Shown here: piece after piece, positions 16,406-25,138 of the stretch
How positions within the stretch are numbered: the stretch's first letter is position 1
Layout of the letters: each line of letters opens with the position of its first letter
Assembly: GCA_013215655.1 (NCBI GenBank)
Contig: JABSOX010000005.1
Coordinates: 1-36,707, forward strand
Source of the DNA: Colwellia sp.
Lineage (GTDB): Bacteria > Pseudomonadota > Gammaproteobacteria > Enterobacterales > Alteromonadaceae
Length of the DNA: 36,707 bases
Reading direction: 5' to 3'
The notes under the pieces: model-generated
What the model saw: the letters and a program-made list of their open reading frames with translations, nothing else
Database searches by the model: none
Told to the model about the DNA's origin: nothing
Position numbers and translations under genes: made by a program

Positions 16406-17347
16406 TTACTCAATTACCTTTAAATGAATATTATGAGTTTTAAAGTAAGATTCCAGTCCACTCGGTTCATTGATTATCAGGTCTTTGAAAGCCCAACGCA
16501 ATCCCCGCGCCCATCCCTCAACGTTAGCACTCCCGTGCCGTTCACCTTCAATAGTGTAATTAAGTAATTTTAATCCGTTATATTTTCTTTCAGCTATTTT
16601 TTTCTGAAACAGCACTATATTTTTCATGAACTCTGTATATTCACTACTACCGTAACTAATAAAAAGTCGACATTGTAAGGGGATATTTTGAGCCGCGTAG
16701 CTATTGTCTTTACGAAAAATATAACCTGAATCCCAACTAACCGCAGGACTTAATGATATGTAACTTTGAAATAATTCAGGTTTTTCATACATCGCATATA
16801 ATGAAAATAAACCTCCAAATGAAGCACCTCCCAAAACTCGCTGGTTTGGATTTATACGATAGTCAGACTCTACTCGTGGGATAATCGATTGTTCAATAAA
16901 ATTGAGGAACTTTGGAGCGTCACCTGAACCAGTTACATCTATTCCATCATTGGTGGGTGATAAATCGCGACCGCGCAATGCGCCATAGTTCACATTTTCG
17001 CCTGGGTAGGAGATTCCTACGATTATAAATTCCGGCATTACGCGATCGTAGTTTGATTTACCGCGAATAGATTCAACAAGTGACAAATCCCATTGTGCAT
17101 CAGTCATATAGAGTACTGGATAAAATTGCTCTGTAGATTTATCATAATTTGCTGGGAGAACAACGGATATTTCGTAGTCACGGTTGGTAGCTATAGAATG
17201 TAATTGAATAAATTCTGTACCAATTGGAGCTGTATAATGAGCATCAGAGTAAGTAAGCTTGTTGTTTATATTATTGTTCTTAATAGCACAAGAACTAAAC
17301 AAAGTTGACATCAATATAATTACGATTAACCGCTTAGGTCTATTCAT
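16406..17347 (-). CDS. Esterase-family (IroE/Fes-like alpha/beta hydrolase) lipoprotein
   Basis: This 313-residue protein has a lipoprotein signal ending in LFSSC (Cys20). The body belongs to the putative esterase family typified by IroE/Fes/EstD: YDKSTEQFYPVLYMTDAQW, FIIVGISYPGE, VLGGASFGGLFSLYA with nucleophile Ser176, and the closing ERHGSANVEGWARGLRW with the likely catalytic His. It would act at the membrane on an ester (siderophore, acyl or sugar ester). A related esterase lies at 27090-27941 with the same YPVxYxTDAxW opening, so the window carries two paralogous exported esterases. AAGGAATACTGTG precedes the ATG. Confidence 0.88.
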   Translation of the reverse strand: MNRPKRLIVIILMSTLFSSCAIKNNNINNKLTYSDAHYTAPIGTEFIQLHSIATNRDYEISVVLPANYDKSTEQFYPVLYMTDAQWDLSLVESIRGKSNYDRVMPEFIIVGISYPGENVNYGALRGRDLSPTNDGIDVTGSGDAPKFLNFIEQSIIPRVESDYRINPNQRVLGGASFGGLFSLYAMYEKPELFQSYISLSPAVSWDSGYIFRKDNSYAAQNIPLQCRLFISYGSSEYTEFMKNIVLFQKKIAERKYNGLKLLNYTIEGERHGSANVEGWARGLRWAFKDLIINEPSGLESYFKTHNIHLKVIE

Positions 17348-17457
17348 TCACAGTATTCCTTAAAAGTTATCTAATTCTAGTAACTGCTTGTCTAATACAT
17401 ATAAAACTATCATGCATATTGGAACCTGCGTTTTCAAGGCGGTTGTCGCCTAAATTG

Positions 17458-17601
17458 TTAAGCAGCCTCTTTGCGTTGCTCTAGTTTGAAATACACATCA
17501 CCTATTGGCTGCCCGTTTCTTTCACTTTTTGACCATCGTTCAGAATGCTCATTTGTTTTTTTTTCGATATAACACTTTCCGTTTCGCCAATATTTCAACA
17601 T
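17458..17601 (-). CDS. Small unrecognised ORF (47 aa) or gene remnant
   Basis: ATG at 17601 has GAAGG five bases upstream and opens a 47-codon frame (MLKYWRNGKCYIEKKTNEHS ... EAA). The same frame continues upstream without a stop for about 20 more codons, back to a TGA, so this could be the tail of a lost gene. It is rich in Lys, Glu and aromatic residues with no membrane segment. I recognise no family. It lies in the gap 17348-18003, where the only other recognisable trace is a decayed repeat near 17815-17870. Confidence 0.35.
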   Translation of the reverse strand: MLKYWRNGKCYIEKKTNEHSERWSKSERNGQPIGDVYFKLEQRKEAA

Positions 17602-17814
17602 CAAGACCTTCAAGCTATTGGTTTTGCGTAGTAAAGCTGATCCTGCTATGGCTATTCATTGTTGTATAAGAAATTAGCTTAGTAGACAACCGGTGACTCA
17701 TCAAATGATTGTAATCCTCAAGTTAAATTGGTTTCGATTCGTTAGTTTTTTGAGAAATGAGTGATGTCTGCTCAAATCGCAACAAAAATAATTATAGTTG
17801 GTGTATTTGAATCG

Positions 17815-17870
17815 AGGATCTAGACTGTTTTGTGGTACTTGTGACGATTAAACCGTATCCCCAACTTGTA
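17815..17870 (+). repeat. Probable decayed left end of the interspersed repeat (copy K)
   Basis: TAGACTGTTTTGTGGTACTT resembles the left end TAGACCGCTTTGTGGTGCT of copy A, then similarity fades. Weak evidence. Confidence 0.3.
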
Positions 17871-18003
17871 TCAATATTGGCGCTAAAAATCATTTATCGT
17901 TAACGACTTCTTGGTGCGCATTAGAGATATTGTCTAATTAGCTTAATCAATGTCTATATATGAATGAACAACAGACATAATATTTAGCATAGTAAAGCAG
18001 CAA

Positions 18004-18903
18004 CTATGCAGCTAATATGTTTGATGCTTGTTCTAAAAATTCTTGCCATAATATATCATCAAGAGCGAGTTTTTTGAGTAAGTCCGCTACTTGTTCCTCA
18101 CATGCTATACCTTTTTCATACAACAAATAGACTTCGCTCAATATATTTGCATTGAAAAGGATCTTAGCTAAAGCCGTTGTTTTCTTCCCCCGTTGTTGCC
18201 GAAGCGCCTCAACATATGTAGGAGGGAGTTTCCACTCGACGGCAACAAAATATGAAATGTCTATAGACATTTCTGACATTAATTTTTTAAAGACTGATCC
18301 TCCTGGTGAGCAATCAATATCTGCCGTTTCAAACGCTTTGCACAAACATTCAAAAATAACAATCTTACCAACGTCATGAATTAGCCCAAGCAAATGTGCA
18401 TCAAAAGCATTTTCATTGTGGGCAGGAGCTAATATTTGACACATGGAAGCACAATATAATGAATGTAACCAAATTTGCTTGCCAAACATTTTGTGATAAA
18501 TGGGTTTTTGAGGCATTATATTTTTTACCATAACCGTACTAGCTATGCTTGAAACTCCCGCGACCCCAAGAACGCCTACAGCTTTACGTAGTGAACTAAT
18601 AATCTCGTCTTTTCGATTATATTTTGCTGTATTCGCAATTTTTAATACTTGAATAGCTATTGAAGGGTCTTTCTCAATAATAGCAACGATGTCTAAAAAG
18701 TTAGATTTAGGACATTTTAGAGTTTCAATAAGCTCAACAAGTACAATAGGTAGTGGGGGAATATGTGAACATAATTTATCTGGACTGTTTAATATGTCTC
18801 TAACATTAATTAAAGTATTATCTTCAATTCCGTTTAAGCCTTCATTGACAACCGACTTTCCAAACATCACATCATAAAAAGCAGTGGAGATATTTACAGA
18901 CAT
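18004..18903 (-). CDS. HDOD-domain protein
   Basis: This 299-residue protein has an HDOD domain over most of its length: LCSHIPPLPIVLVELIETLK, IIEKDPSIAIQVLKIANTAK, SSLRKAVGVLGVAGVSSIAS, and LLGLIHDVGKI carrying the HD pair. HDOD proteins are HD-GYP relatives usually thought to be non-catalytic and involved in signalling; no second output domain is present. I choose ATG 18903 (MSVNISTAFY) instead of a TTG five codons earlier, because AAGGA sits seven bases before 18903 and would lie inside the longer reading. A terminator-like hairpin sits in its leader at 18945-18976. No operon partner. Confidence 0.9.
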   Translation of the reverse strand: MSVNISTAFYDVMFGKSVVNEGLNGIEDNTLINVRDILNSPDKLCSHIPPLPIVLVELIETLKCPKSNFLDIVAIIEKDPSIAIQVLKIANTAKYNRKDEIISSLRKAVGVLGVAGVSSIASTVMVKNIMPQKPIYHKMFGKQIWLHSLYCASMCQILAPAHNENAFDAHLLGLIHDVGKIVIFECLCKAFETADIDCSPGGSVFKKLMSEMSIDISYFVAVEWKLPPTYVEALRQQRGKKTTALAKILFNANILSEVYLLYEKGIACEEQVADLLKKLALDDILWQEFLEQASNILAA

Positions 18904-18944
18904 CTTATAATCCTTCAAAAGGTGTTGTTTCTATATGGGAAACT

Positions 18945-18976
18945 AAAAAATCTACTTAAGCTAAGTAAGTAGATTT
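18945..18976 (-). terminator. Intrinsic-terminator-like hairpin in the HDOD gene leader
   Basis: On the minus strand AAATCTACTTA, a seven-base loop and TAAGTAGATTT form a perfect 11-bp stem running into a six-T tract. It ends only about 42 bases before the HDOD start codon. The nearest upstream minus gene (M20 peptidase) ends 525 bases away, so either this is a distant terminator for it or an attenuator for the HDOD gene. Confidence 0.6.
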
Positions 18977-19164
18977 AAACATTAGTACAAAATATAAAGA
19001 AATCCATGTCTTTTGAGGACATATTGTTGTTTATTATAGATGTTTCAATAGACTTAAATATAAAGATTGCTTGCAGTTATTAACGGTCAAAATTTTGTTT
19101 TTTTATATCCCTATTCATGACACTTTATTGAAAAGTAAGATGTATTTTCTATAATGTACTTAAT

Positions 19165-19309
19165 TTCTAATGATTTTAGCTAATAAGCTTGGTCTCCTTT
19201 GTGGTGATTACTGCCCTTATAGCCGACTATCCTAATGACCACTTTCTCGGATAAAACGACAACTAAGATAAAAGAGATTAAGGGGCGCTTTTGAGCACAA
19301 AGCGGTCAT
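19165..19309 (+). repeat. Interspersed structured repeat, copy E (right end lost)
   Basis: It contains TTTGTGGTGATTACTGCCCT, ACTATCCTAATGACC, CGGATAAAACGACAACTAAG, ATTAAGGGGCGCTTTTGAGC and ACAAAGCGGTCATT. It stops there: the ATTTCCTGAGATGATCACTT tail is missing. It lies in the gap 18904-19500; besides the leader hairpin nothing else was recognised. Confidence 0.8.
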
Positions 19310-19500
19310 TGAACTTTTGTGAAACCATCAACATGTTTTGGGTAATATTAACCGTAATTCGCTGCTCACTTGTTAGGCGGGTTTAAGCTCATAGTTGCCG
19401 TTCATATTCGGTTCCTGAACGTTCTTTGAGCCTAAAGCCGTTGTTTGTGAAAATGGAATTTTCGCCCAAGTTATAGATGAGTTAATGATTTCTGGGCGGA

Positions 19501-20907
19501 TTACTTAACGCCACCGGTTGCATACTTCATCAGCCGTTCCCAGTGATCGAGGGACTTATAAAAACCTTTTACTCTGATCTTCTCATTGAGGCCGTGGGCA
19601 TTCGAGCTATCACCAACAATGCCAAGATATCCACCGACTCCATAAACAGGAATACCCAACGCCCGAAACTCTTTACCGTCGGTGCCACCCGCTGACATAT
19701 TAGCTGTGATCGAGATGCCTTCATAATGAAGTGCGTTGGCATAAACTACTGCTGCCACAACATCATTGCGCATAGGGGAGGCAGGTGCAAAACCTGTAAA
19801 TGATTTAATTGCAACCGTCACCCCAGCCCCCACAAGATCTTCAAGCTGCTTGTGTACAATAGCAGGATCTGTGCCCGGCATAATCCGACAATTGATTGTC
19901 GCTTCGGCTGATTGCGGTAGTGCGTTTTCCGCGTGCCCTGCATTCAGCATTGTTGCCACACAGGTTGTGCGGATCAGAGCATTAAATTTGGTATTATCGG
20001 AAAGTATTGCTATGGATTTTTCATCTGTCTGATCTTTGAGAAAGGCCATGATGGCAGCTGCCATTTCAGGCTTTTCGCTCTTGCTCTTTTTCTTCATAAA
20101 CAATTCAGTGATTTCATTAAGTTCAGGTTTGAAACTATGCGATTCTACTTTGTCGAGGGCTTTAGCCAATTGATAAATCGCATTGTCCTTGCGTGGTCTG
20201 CTACTGTGGCCACCTGAATTTGTCACTGTCAAGGTCACTGTATAATAGGTTTTTTCCGCTGCTTGAATGCTATAAATCAGGGGTTTTCCTGTCGTGGAAA
20301 TACGACCGCCGCCAGCGTCACCATTAAAAGCAAACTCTATATTCAATTTCTCCAGTGCCATTTGCGCCAATTGCTTCGTCGAAACCATGCCGGTTTCTTC
20401 ATCATCAGTGAACATGATTACCATATCGCGTGTAGGCACATACCCCTCACTTTTCAATTTGATAAATGTGGAGAGAATGCCCACCACACCGAGCTTGTTA
20501 TCGGCGGTACCCCGACCCATGAAATAGCCGTCTTTTTCAGTCAGCGTAAACGGATCTAGCACCCAGTCTTTTTTGTAAGCGGTGACTACATCCATATGGC
20601 CAAGAAAAGCGATGCCCTTTTGATTACTGTCACTACCTTGGTAACGCACGATTAGACTTTGATGGCCTTCAGCTGTATCAACAACGGTGATATCGTCGTC
20701 AACAAATCCTGCTGCCTTTAGGCGTTTGATGAATTTAGCCACTAGCTTGGGCGTTCCCTTACTATCGGCATATGTGGGTGTCTCTACTGCTTCTTGATAG
20801 ATGACGCGGCTTAGTTTTTGATGATCTGTTAATTCGCCCGCAAGCGAAGTGCCGCCTATGATCACTGCACAGATTGTACTGACGAGTATAATTTTATATT
20901 TTCGCAC
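19501..20907 (-). CDS. Exported M20-family zinc metallopeptidase
   Basis: This 468-residue protein has a signal peptide (cut near A23). It has the full M20 metal site: GHMDVV with H104 and D106, GRGTADNK with bridging D136, TDDEETG with the general base/ligand pair E170-E171, a C-terminal-half Asp in AGGTDGKEF, and SSNAHGLNEKI with the final His. The lid/dimerisation domain is inserted normally. Family members are carboxypeptidases, dipeptidases or aminoacylases; the exported, large M20 type often acts as a periplasmic dipeptidase-like enzyme. It stands alone between repeat copies E and F. Confidence 0.93.
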   Translation of the reverse strand: MRKYKIILVSTICAVIIGGTSLAGELTDHQKLSRVIYQEAVETPTYADSKGTPKLVAKFIKRLKAAGFVDDDITVVDTAEGHQSLIVRYQGSDSNQKGIAFLGHMDVVTAYKKDWVLDPFTLTEKDGYFMGRGTADNKLGVVGILSTFIKLKSEGYVPTRDMVIMFTDDEETGMVSTKQLAQMALEKLNIEFAFNGDAGGGRISTTGKPLIYSIQAAEKTYYTVTLTVTNSGGHSSRPRKDNAIYQLAKALDKVESHSFKPELNEITELFMKKKSKSEKPEMAAAIMAFLKDQTDEKSIAILSDNTKFNALIRTTCVATMLNAGHAENALPQSAEATINCRIMPGTDPAIVHKQLEDLVGAGVTVAIKSFTGFAPASPMRNDVVAAVVYANALHYEGISITANMSAGGTDGKEFRALGIPVYGVGGYLGIVGDSSNAHGLNEKIRVKGFYKSLDHWERLMKYATGGVK

Positions 20908-21040
20908 CTATTTTCCCTCTTTGGATTTTGAAAAAAACATTGGCTTAATTCATTGGCAGCGTCCAGTATAAATTTCTCACTAGAGCTATACCTCGTTTTT
21001 ATTAAGTACCTACTATAGCTTAGGAATAAAAGGAATTACC

Positions 21041-21124
21041 ATGGCATATTTCAAAATCAACAAGAAAAAGGGTAAGGTTAATTGGTTGAAATGGACAAAA
21101 ATATTAGCATCAGAACTGATTTAG
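21041..21124 (+). CDS. Possible 27-aa basic small ORF
   Basis: ATG at 21041 follows AAGGA with seven bases between, a well placed ribosome site. It encodes 27 residues, starting MAYFKINKKKGKVNWLK. It is strongly basic, with no recognised family. It may be a real small protein or a remnant start of a lost gene. It lies in the 1047-base gap 20908-21954, which also holds a palindrome at 21346, repeat copies F and F', and on the minus strand around 21217-21350 a 40-odd-codon open stretch that may be a gene scrap. Confidence 0.35.
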   Translation: MAYFKINKKKGKVNWLKWTKILASELI

Positions 21125-21345
21125 AACCTGCAGAAGGTTATTGTCTTTTGCCACTTCTTTTTCTGTATTTTCTCAGCTTCCAGAACCCAAAAATCCCAAT
21201 TAAAATTTTAGAAAAACTTGGGTGAAAGCCTATAGTTAAAGTGTTCGTTTTTAGGTTTAACTCGAAGCTCGTAACTGTTTTCCCGCCGTATGTACTCTAA
21301 GTCACCATTATTCACATTAAACCTAATGTCTTCTTTTAGCGGTCT

Positions 21346-21375
21346 GGTCTTGCCCCTTAATTATGGGGCAAGATC
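21346..21375. repeat. REP-like palindrome
   Basis: GGTCTTGCCCC (21346-21356) and GGGGCAAGATC (21365-21375) are inverted with one mismatch across an eight-base TTAATTAT centre. The right arm with its flank, GGGGCAAGATCAAAGTG, recurs at about 29497-29512 immediately left of repeat copy H. Confidence 0.6.
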
Positions 21376-21471
21376 AAAGTGCAATTTGAAGTCATGCCAA
21401 TACAATAAAGTGAGCGGCAGGTTTGGTGGCTAAGCGGACTAATTATTGTGATAAATACGTGACTAAATTAC

Positions 21472-21623
21472 GACGGCTTTGTGGTGAGAACTGACCTTAA
21501 TATCAATTATCCTAATGACCGTTTTATCGGATTAAACGACCATTACCATAAAGGAATTTAAGGGGCACTTTGAGCACAAAGCGGTCGTTAGCAAGATATC
21601 CTGAGATGATCACTTTGTGCGCT
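21472..21623 (+). repeat. Interspersed structured repeat, copy F
   Basis: It contains CTTTGTGGTGAGAACTGACC, ATCCTAATGACCGTTTTATC, AAGGGGCACTTTGAGCACAA, GCGGTCGTTAGCAAG and GATGATCACTTTGTGCGC. The AAACGACCATTACCATAAAG segment is shared with copy I. Confidence 0.85.
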
Positions 21624-21663
21624 AGCGGAAGTGAGTAGTAATACGCTTTAACTTCCGATGTTT

Positions 21664-21715
21664 AGCACAAAGCGGTCGTTAGCAAGATTTCCTGAAATGA
21701 TCACTTTGTGCGCAT
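21664..21715 (+). repeat. Interspersed repeat, copy F' (right half only)
   Basis: AGCACAAAGCGGTCGTTAGC, then AAGATTTCCTGAAATGATCA and CTTTGTGCGCATTG, reproduces exactly the right half of the element about 90 bases after the same segment of copy F. This is a tandem partial duplication or a longer element with internal repeats. Confidence 0.85.
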
Positions 21716-21954
21716 TGCTGCATTAAACTACGTTCAAATCCAAACTGCTAATGTTTAGTACAAAGCAGTCATAACAAATAGATTATCCTATTGTGTTGTC
21801 GTTCAAAAATCATATTAGATCAGTTTAATCTTTCCCCCCTTAACTAAAAGTTAACATCAACTGAAAATTGTTTCGATATTTTCCCTGCACGCTCAAGCCT
21901 ATGATGACCACTGATAAACAAACGATTTAAAAGAAGTCAAACGAGGAACGGCAG

Positions 21955-22818
21955 ATGAATAATGAAATATTAGTAATTGGTGGTACGGGTCAGGTAGGTA
22001 GTCATTTGGTGGATTTGTTGATCAACTATGACAGCAACTTTAAGTTATTGGCAAGAAGCCCGGAGAAACAAGAGAAACTTGCCGAGCAAGGTATAAATTC
22101 TATTATAGGTGCAGTAGGTGATGAGGCTTCTTTAAAGTTTGCCCTTGCAGGCATCGAACAAGTCTTTTTATTAACCAGTAATGATCCTGAAATGTTTGAC
22201 AGTCAAAAACAATTGATCGATCTCGCTATTGAGACTGGAATAAGAAAAATCGTTCGTCTTTCAGCAGAGCCTGCTGATGCAGACTGCGATATGGGAATGT
22301 ATAGCGAACATGGAAAAATTGATAACTACTTGATCGAAGCTGACATTGATCATGTGATCTTGCGCCCTACTTATTTTCTACAAAATATGGCTGTCATGCA
22401 TGGTGGATTCATTAAAGAAAATAATATGTTTGCCCAGTATTTAGGGGAAACAAAAATTCCGATGATAGACACCAGAGATATTGCCGAAGCGGCATTCTAC
22501 TCCTTACGGAGTGATCAATTTAATAATGCTACTTACTACCTGACAGGCCCAAAAGCAGTAAGTTTTGGCGACTTTGCTACCGCTTTATCTGACAAACTTC
22601 AGCGTAAAATTAACTACCAGAATATATCTTATGCGCAACAGGAGGCTGGACTTAAAGGTGCAGGCATACCTGATTGGGTCTGCGATACCGTGATGAAGTT
22701 ATTTAAAAAATGGGCTGAAAATGAAGATCATGCCGTCACTGACCATTTTGAAAAGATCACCGGTAAAAAAGCTATTGGTATAGAGCAATACATTGCCGAC
22801 CATGTGACTGCTTTCTAA
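21955..22818 (+). CDS. NmrA-like NAD(P)-binding oxidoreductase
   Basis: This 287-residue protein has an N-terminal NAD(P) loop GGTGQVGSH at 8-16, KLLARSPEK matching the ribose/phosphate-binding strand, IEQVFLLTSNDP, and the NmrA-like YSEHGKIDNYLIEADIDHVI followed by LRPTYFLQNM. Enzymes of this group include QOR2-type quinone reductases and azoreductase-like proteins; some members are redox sensors without activity. It is cytoplasmic. It precedes the SDR gene by 116 bases on the same strand, so the two may be co-transcribed. GAGGAACGGCAG before the ATG is a good ribosome site. Repeat copy F' ends 240 bases upstream. Confidence 0.9.
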   Translation: MNNEILVIGGTGQVGSHLVDLLINYDSNFKLLARSPEKQEKLAEQGINSIIGAVGDEASLKFALAGIEQVFLLTSNDPEMFDSQKQLIDLAIETGIRKIVRLSAEPADADCDMGMYSEHGKIDNYLIEADIDHVILRPTYFLQNMAVMHGGFIKENNMFAQYLGETKIPMIDTRDIAEAAFYSLRSDQFNNATYYLTGPKAVSFGDFATALSDKLQRKINYQNISYAQQEAGLKGAGIPDWVCDTVMKLFKKWAENEDHAVTDHFEKITGKKAIGIEQYIADHVTAF

Positions 22819-22934
22819 TTAGTTATCACAAAAGTACGTTTATGTTCACTAAAAAAATGGCCATGAATAGTGTGGCCAATTATTAGCAGTACCTAACAGT
22901 CAACTTATCTCATATAAACATAGAGAACTTTACC

Positions 22935-23879
22935 ATGCAAAAATCAAAAATATTCGACAGCGGCTTTTCTGATTGGACACCAAACCAATTACCTGACCTA
23001 ACAGACAAAACTTTTTTAATTACGGGTGGCAATTCTGGCATCGGCCTAGAGGCGGCAAAAATGCTTGCTAAAGCAAACGCTAATACCATCATTGCTTGCC
23101 GTAATCCCGCTAAAGCGCAACAAGCGGTGACGGAGATCGCGACACTGGGCTCCGGCAATGCCGACAGTGTGCAACTTGATCTTGCTAGTATGGAATCCGT
23201 TCGTTCTGCTGCCACTGAAGTTCATGCTCGCTACGCCAAACTCGACGGTCTCATCAACAACGCTGGTATTATGGCAACACCGCAAACCAAAACAGTCGAT
23301 GGCTTTGAATTGCAGTTCGCGACTAATCATCTCGGGCACTTTTTATTCTCTAGCTTACTTTTGGACATACTAGAGAAGTCTTCCGGTCGCATAGTGGTGG
23401 TCAGTAGCATAGTGCACAAATCGGGTGATATTAATTTCGATGATCTAATGCTGAGCAAAGCGTATAGCCCCAACAAAGCATATAATCAGGCCAAGCTGGC
23501 TAACCTGATGTTTGCCCTAGAGCTTGATCGAAAACTGAAAGCTGCTGGTAGCTCAGTATCATGCATTGCCTGCCATCCAGGTTTCTCCGCAACTAAATTG
23601 CAGACTACTGGCCCGCAAGGTCCGATGAAATTTGTTTTTAAAACACTTAGCTTCCTTATGGCGCAATCACCGGACAAAGGGGCTATCCCAACTGTGTTGG
23701 CGGCGGCTGGTGTTGAAGCCGTACAGGGCGCTTACTACGGGCCACAATCTATGGACGAAGCGCGTGGCAAAGTAAGTGATGCCATAGTATCGAAACAAGC
23801 TCAGGATCAAAAAGCCGCGGCACGACTTTGGCTTGAAAGTGAAAAGTTAGTGAAGCAGAAATGGTCATTCTGCTCTTAA
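22935..23879 (+). CDS. Classical short-chain dehydrogenase/reductase (retinol-dehydrogenase-like)
   Basis: This 314-residue protein has the TGGNSGIG cofactor loop at 30-37, ACRNPAKA typical of the RDH/WW-oxidoreductase-like group, LDGLINNAGIM, VVVSSIVHKSGDINFDDL, and the catalytic YNQAK. All the classical SDR active-site residues are present, unlike in the SDR-like protein at 9560. It is cytoplasmic, with a probable role in reducing carbonyl compounds or lipids; the substrate is unknown. It follows the NmrA-like gene in the same direction. Confidence 0.92.
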   Translation: MQKSKIFDSGFSDWTPNQLPDLTDKTFLITGGNSGIGLEAAKMLAKANANTIIACRNPAKAQQAVTEIATLGSGNADSVQLDLASMESVRSAATEVHARYAKLDGLINNAGIMATPQTKTVDGFELQFATNHLGHFLFSSLLLDILEKSSGRIVVVSSIVHKSGDINFDDLMLSKAYSPNKAYNQAKLANLMFALELDRKLKAAGSSVSCIACHPGFSATKLQTTGPQGPMKFVFKTLSFLMAQSPDKGAIPTVLAAAGVEAVQGAYYGPQSMDEARGKVSDAIVSKQAQDQKAAARLWLESEKLVKQKWSFCS

Positions 23880-24061
23880 GGATCGCATAGTTATCTGGGT
23901 AAAAAGCAGTTAGAAACACAGCCATATTATTCACTGGAGTGTAACGTCTAACTGTTCCGACTAACTATGGAACAAGTTACTAAGAGATGGTTTTGAAATC
24001 GCCATTAATTACAGAAAAACTGTTGGTTATATTTTCTGCTACCAGTAAGTTGATGGTAGAT

Positions 24062-24961
24062 TCAATCATCAGTTGCCTCTGATATTTCCTGTAAACTTTG
24101 CCAAAGCAATGACGCTACAGGGCCCAGCAATTTATTTTTATTTTTTAATAGGCAGTAATTTAGATGTTGAGCATTTTTGCTATCAACTAATTCCAATTGT
24201 ATTAATTGTCCTGAGTCCAATTCTTGTTCTATTAAATGTTTAGGTAAACCACCCCAGCCCATCCCACTCAGGATAAGCATTTTCTTAGTAGCAAAGTCAT
24301 TAACATACCAACATCTCTGACCTGTTTGCACGCCAAATGATTGTCCTTTGCTTTGATTGCCTGAATCTTGAATTACTATTTGATATTCTTTCTCAAGCTG
24401 GCGAGCTTTAGTTAAATTTTGGTGCCTATTTAATAATTTTGGTGCCGCGACGCTGAACACAGAGCCTTGGTGAATGTTCAATAGATCATATTTTTGATTG
24501 GTGATTGTCTCATTGATCACGATAGATATCGCCAAATCAGCTTGTTCCTTGTCAAGCGCTTCAACGGCTCCTGTTATCTGCTCTTGACGAATAATCACCT
24601 GGGTATCAGGGTATTCATTTTGCATTTTTTCTAATGCGGGCAAAATAATAGTCAAATCAAAAGTGCTGTTAACGGCTAAGGTTATAACGGCTTCATTACC
24701 TGCATTAAGGTGCTGACTAAGATCTTCTATTTCTTGGGCCTTCTCCAATAACATTAAAGCCAGTTGATAGATTTGTTGACCTTGTATTGTTAAGCTCATG
24801 CGATAACCTTCTCGGTTAAACAGCTCTATACCTAACTGACTTTCTAGCTGTTTTATGCCTTTACTCACTGCGGCCTGAGTCTTGAAAAGTGTTTCGCTAG
24901 CCGTTTTTAACGTGCCTAACTCAGCAACAGTTTTTAGCATTCTTAATTGTTCAATTTTCAT
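24062..24961 (-). CDS. LysR-family transcriptional regulator
   Basis: This 299-residue protein starts MKIEQLRMLKTVAELGTLKT and has TLFKTQAAVSKGIKQLESQL as the DNA-reading helix region, followed by a normal LysR effector domain. It converges with the SDR gene at 22935-23879 and is divergent from the MBL-like gene at 25139, which with the GST behind it is the likely target. No operator was identified in the AT-rich 24962-25138 gap. Confidence 0.93.
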   Translation of the reverse strand: MKIEQLRMLKTVAELGTLKTASETLFKTQAAVSKGIKQLESQLGIELFNREGYRMSLTIQGQQIYQLALMLLEKAQEIEDLSQHLNAGNEAVITLAVNSTFDLTIILPALEKMQNEYPDTQVIIRQEQITGAVEALDKEQADLAISIVINETITNQKYDLLNIHQGSVFSVAAPKLLNRHQNLTKARQLEKEYQIVIQDSGNQSKGQSFGVQTGQRCWYVNDFATKKMLILSGMGWGGLPKHLIEQELDSGQLIQLELVDSKNAQHLNYCLLKNKNKLLGPVASLLWQSLQEISEATDD

Positions 24962-25138
24962 TTTTGACTCAAAGTTTCAATCGATAAGAACATATTAATA
25001 GCTTAGTCAGTTCTAGTTAACTTAAAGTTGAGTTCACATTAAATAAATTTCGATATTTTTAATAATTCGATTGATTAAACTATTCATTATTGAGTTTATA
25101 TTTTGTAAATAACAAGCCCGAAGCTTCAGGAGAATAGT

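Noticed and set aside
22857-22880. Hairpin TGGCCA/TGGCCA with A7 on its left after the NmrA-like gene
   Set aside because: The stem is only six pairs and the T tract would be on the minus strand, where no gene ends; not enough for a terminator call.
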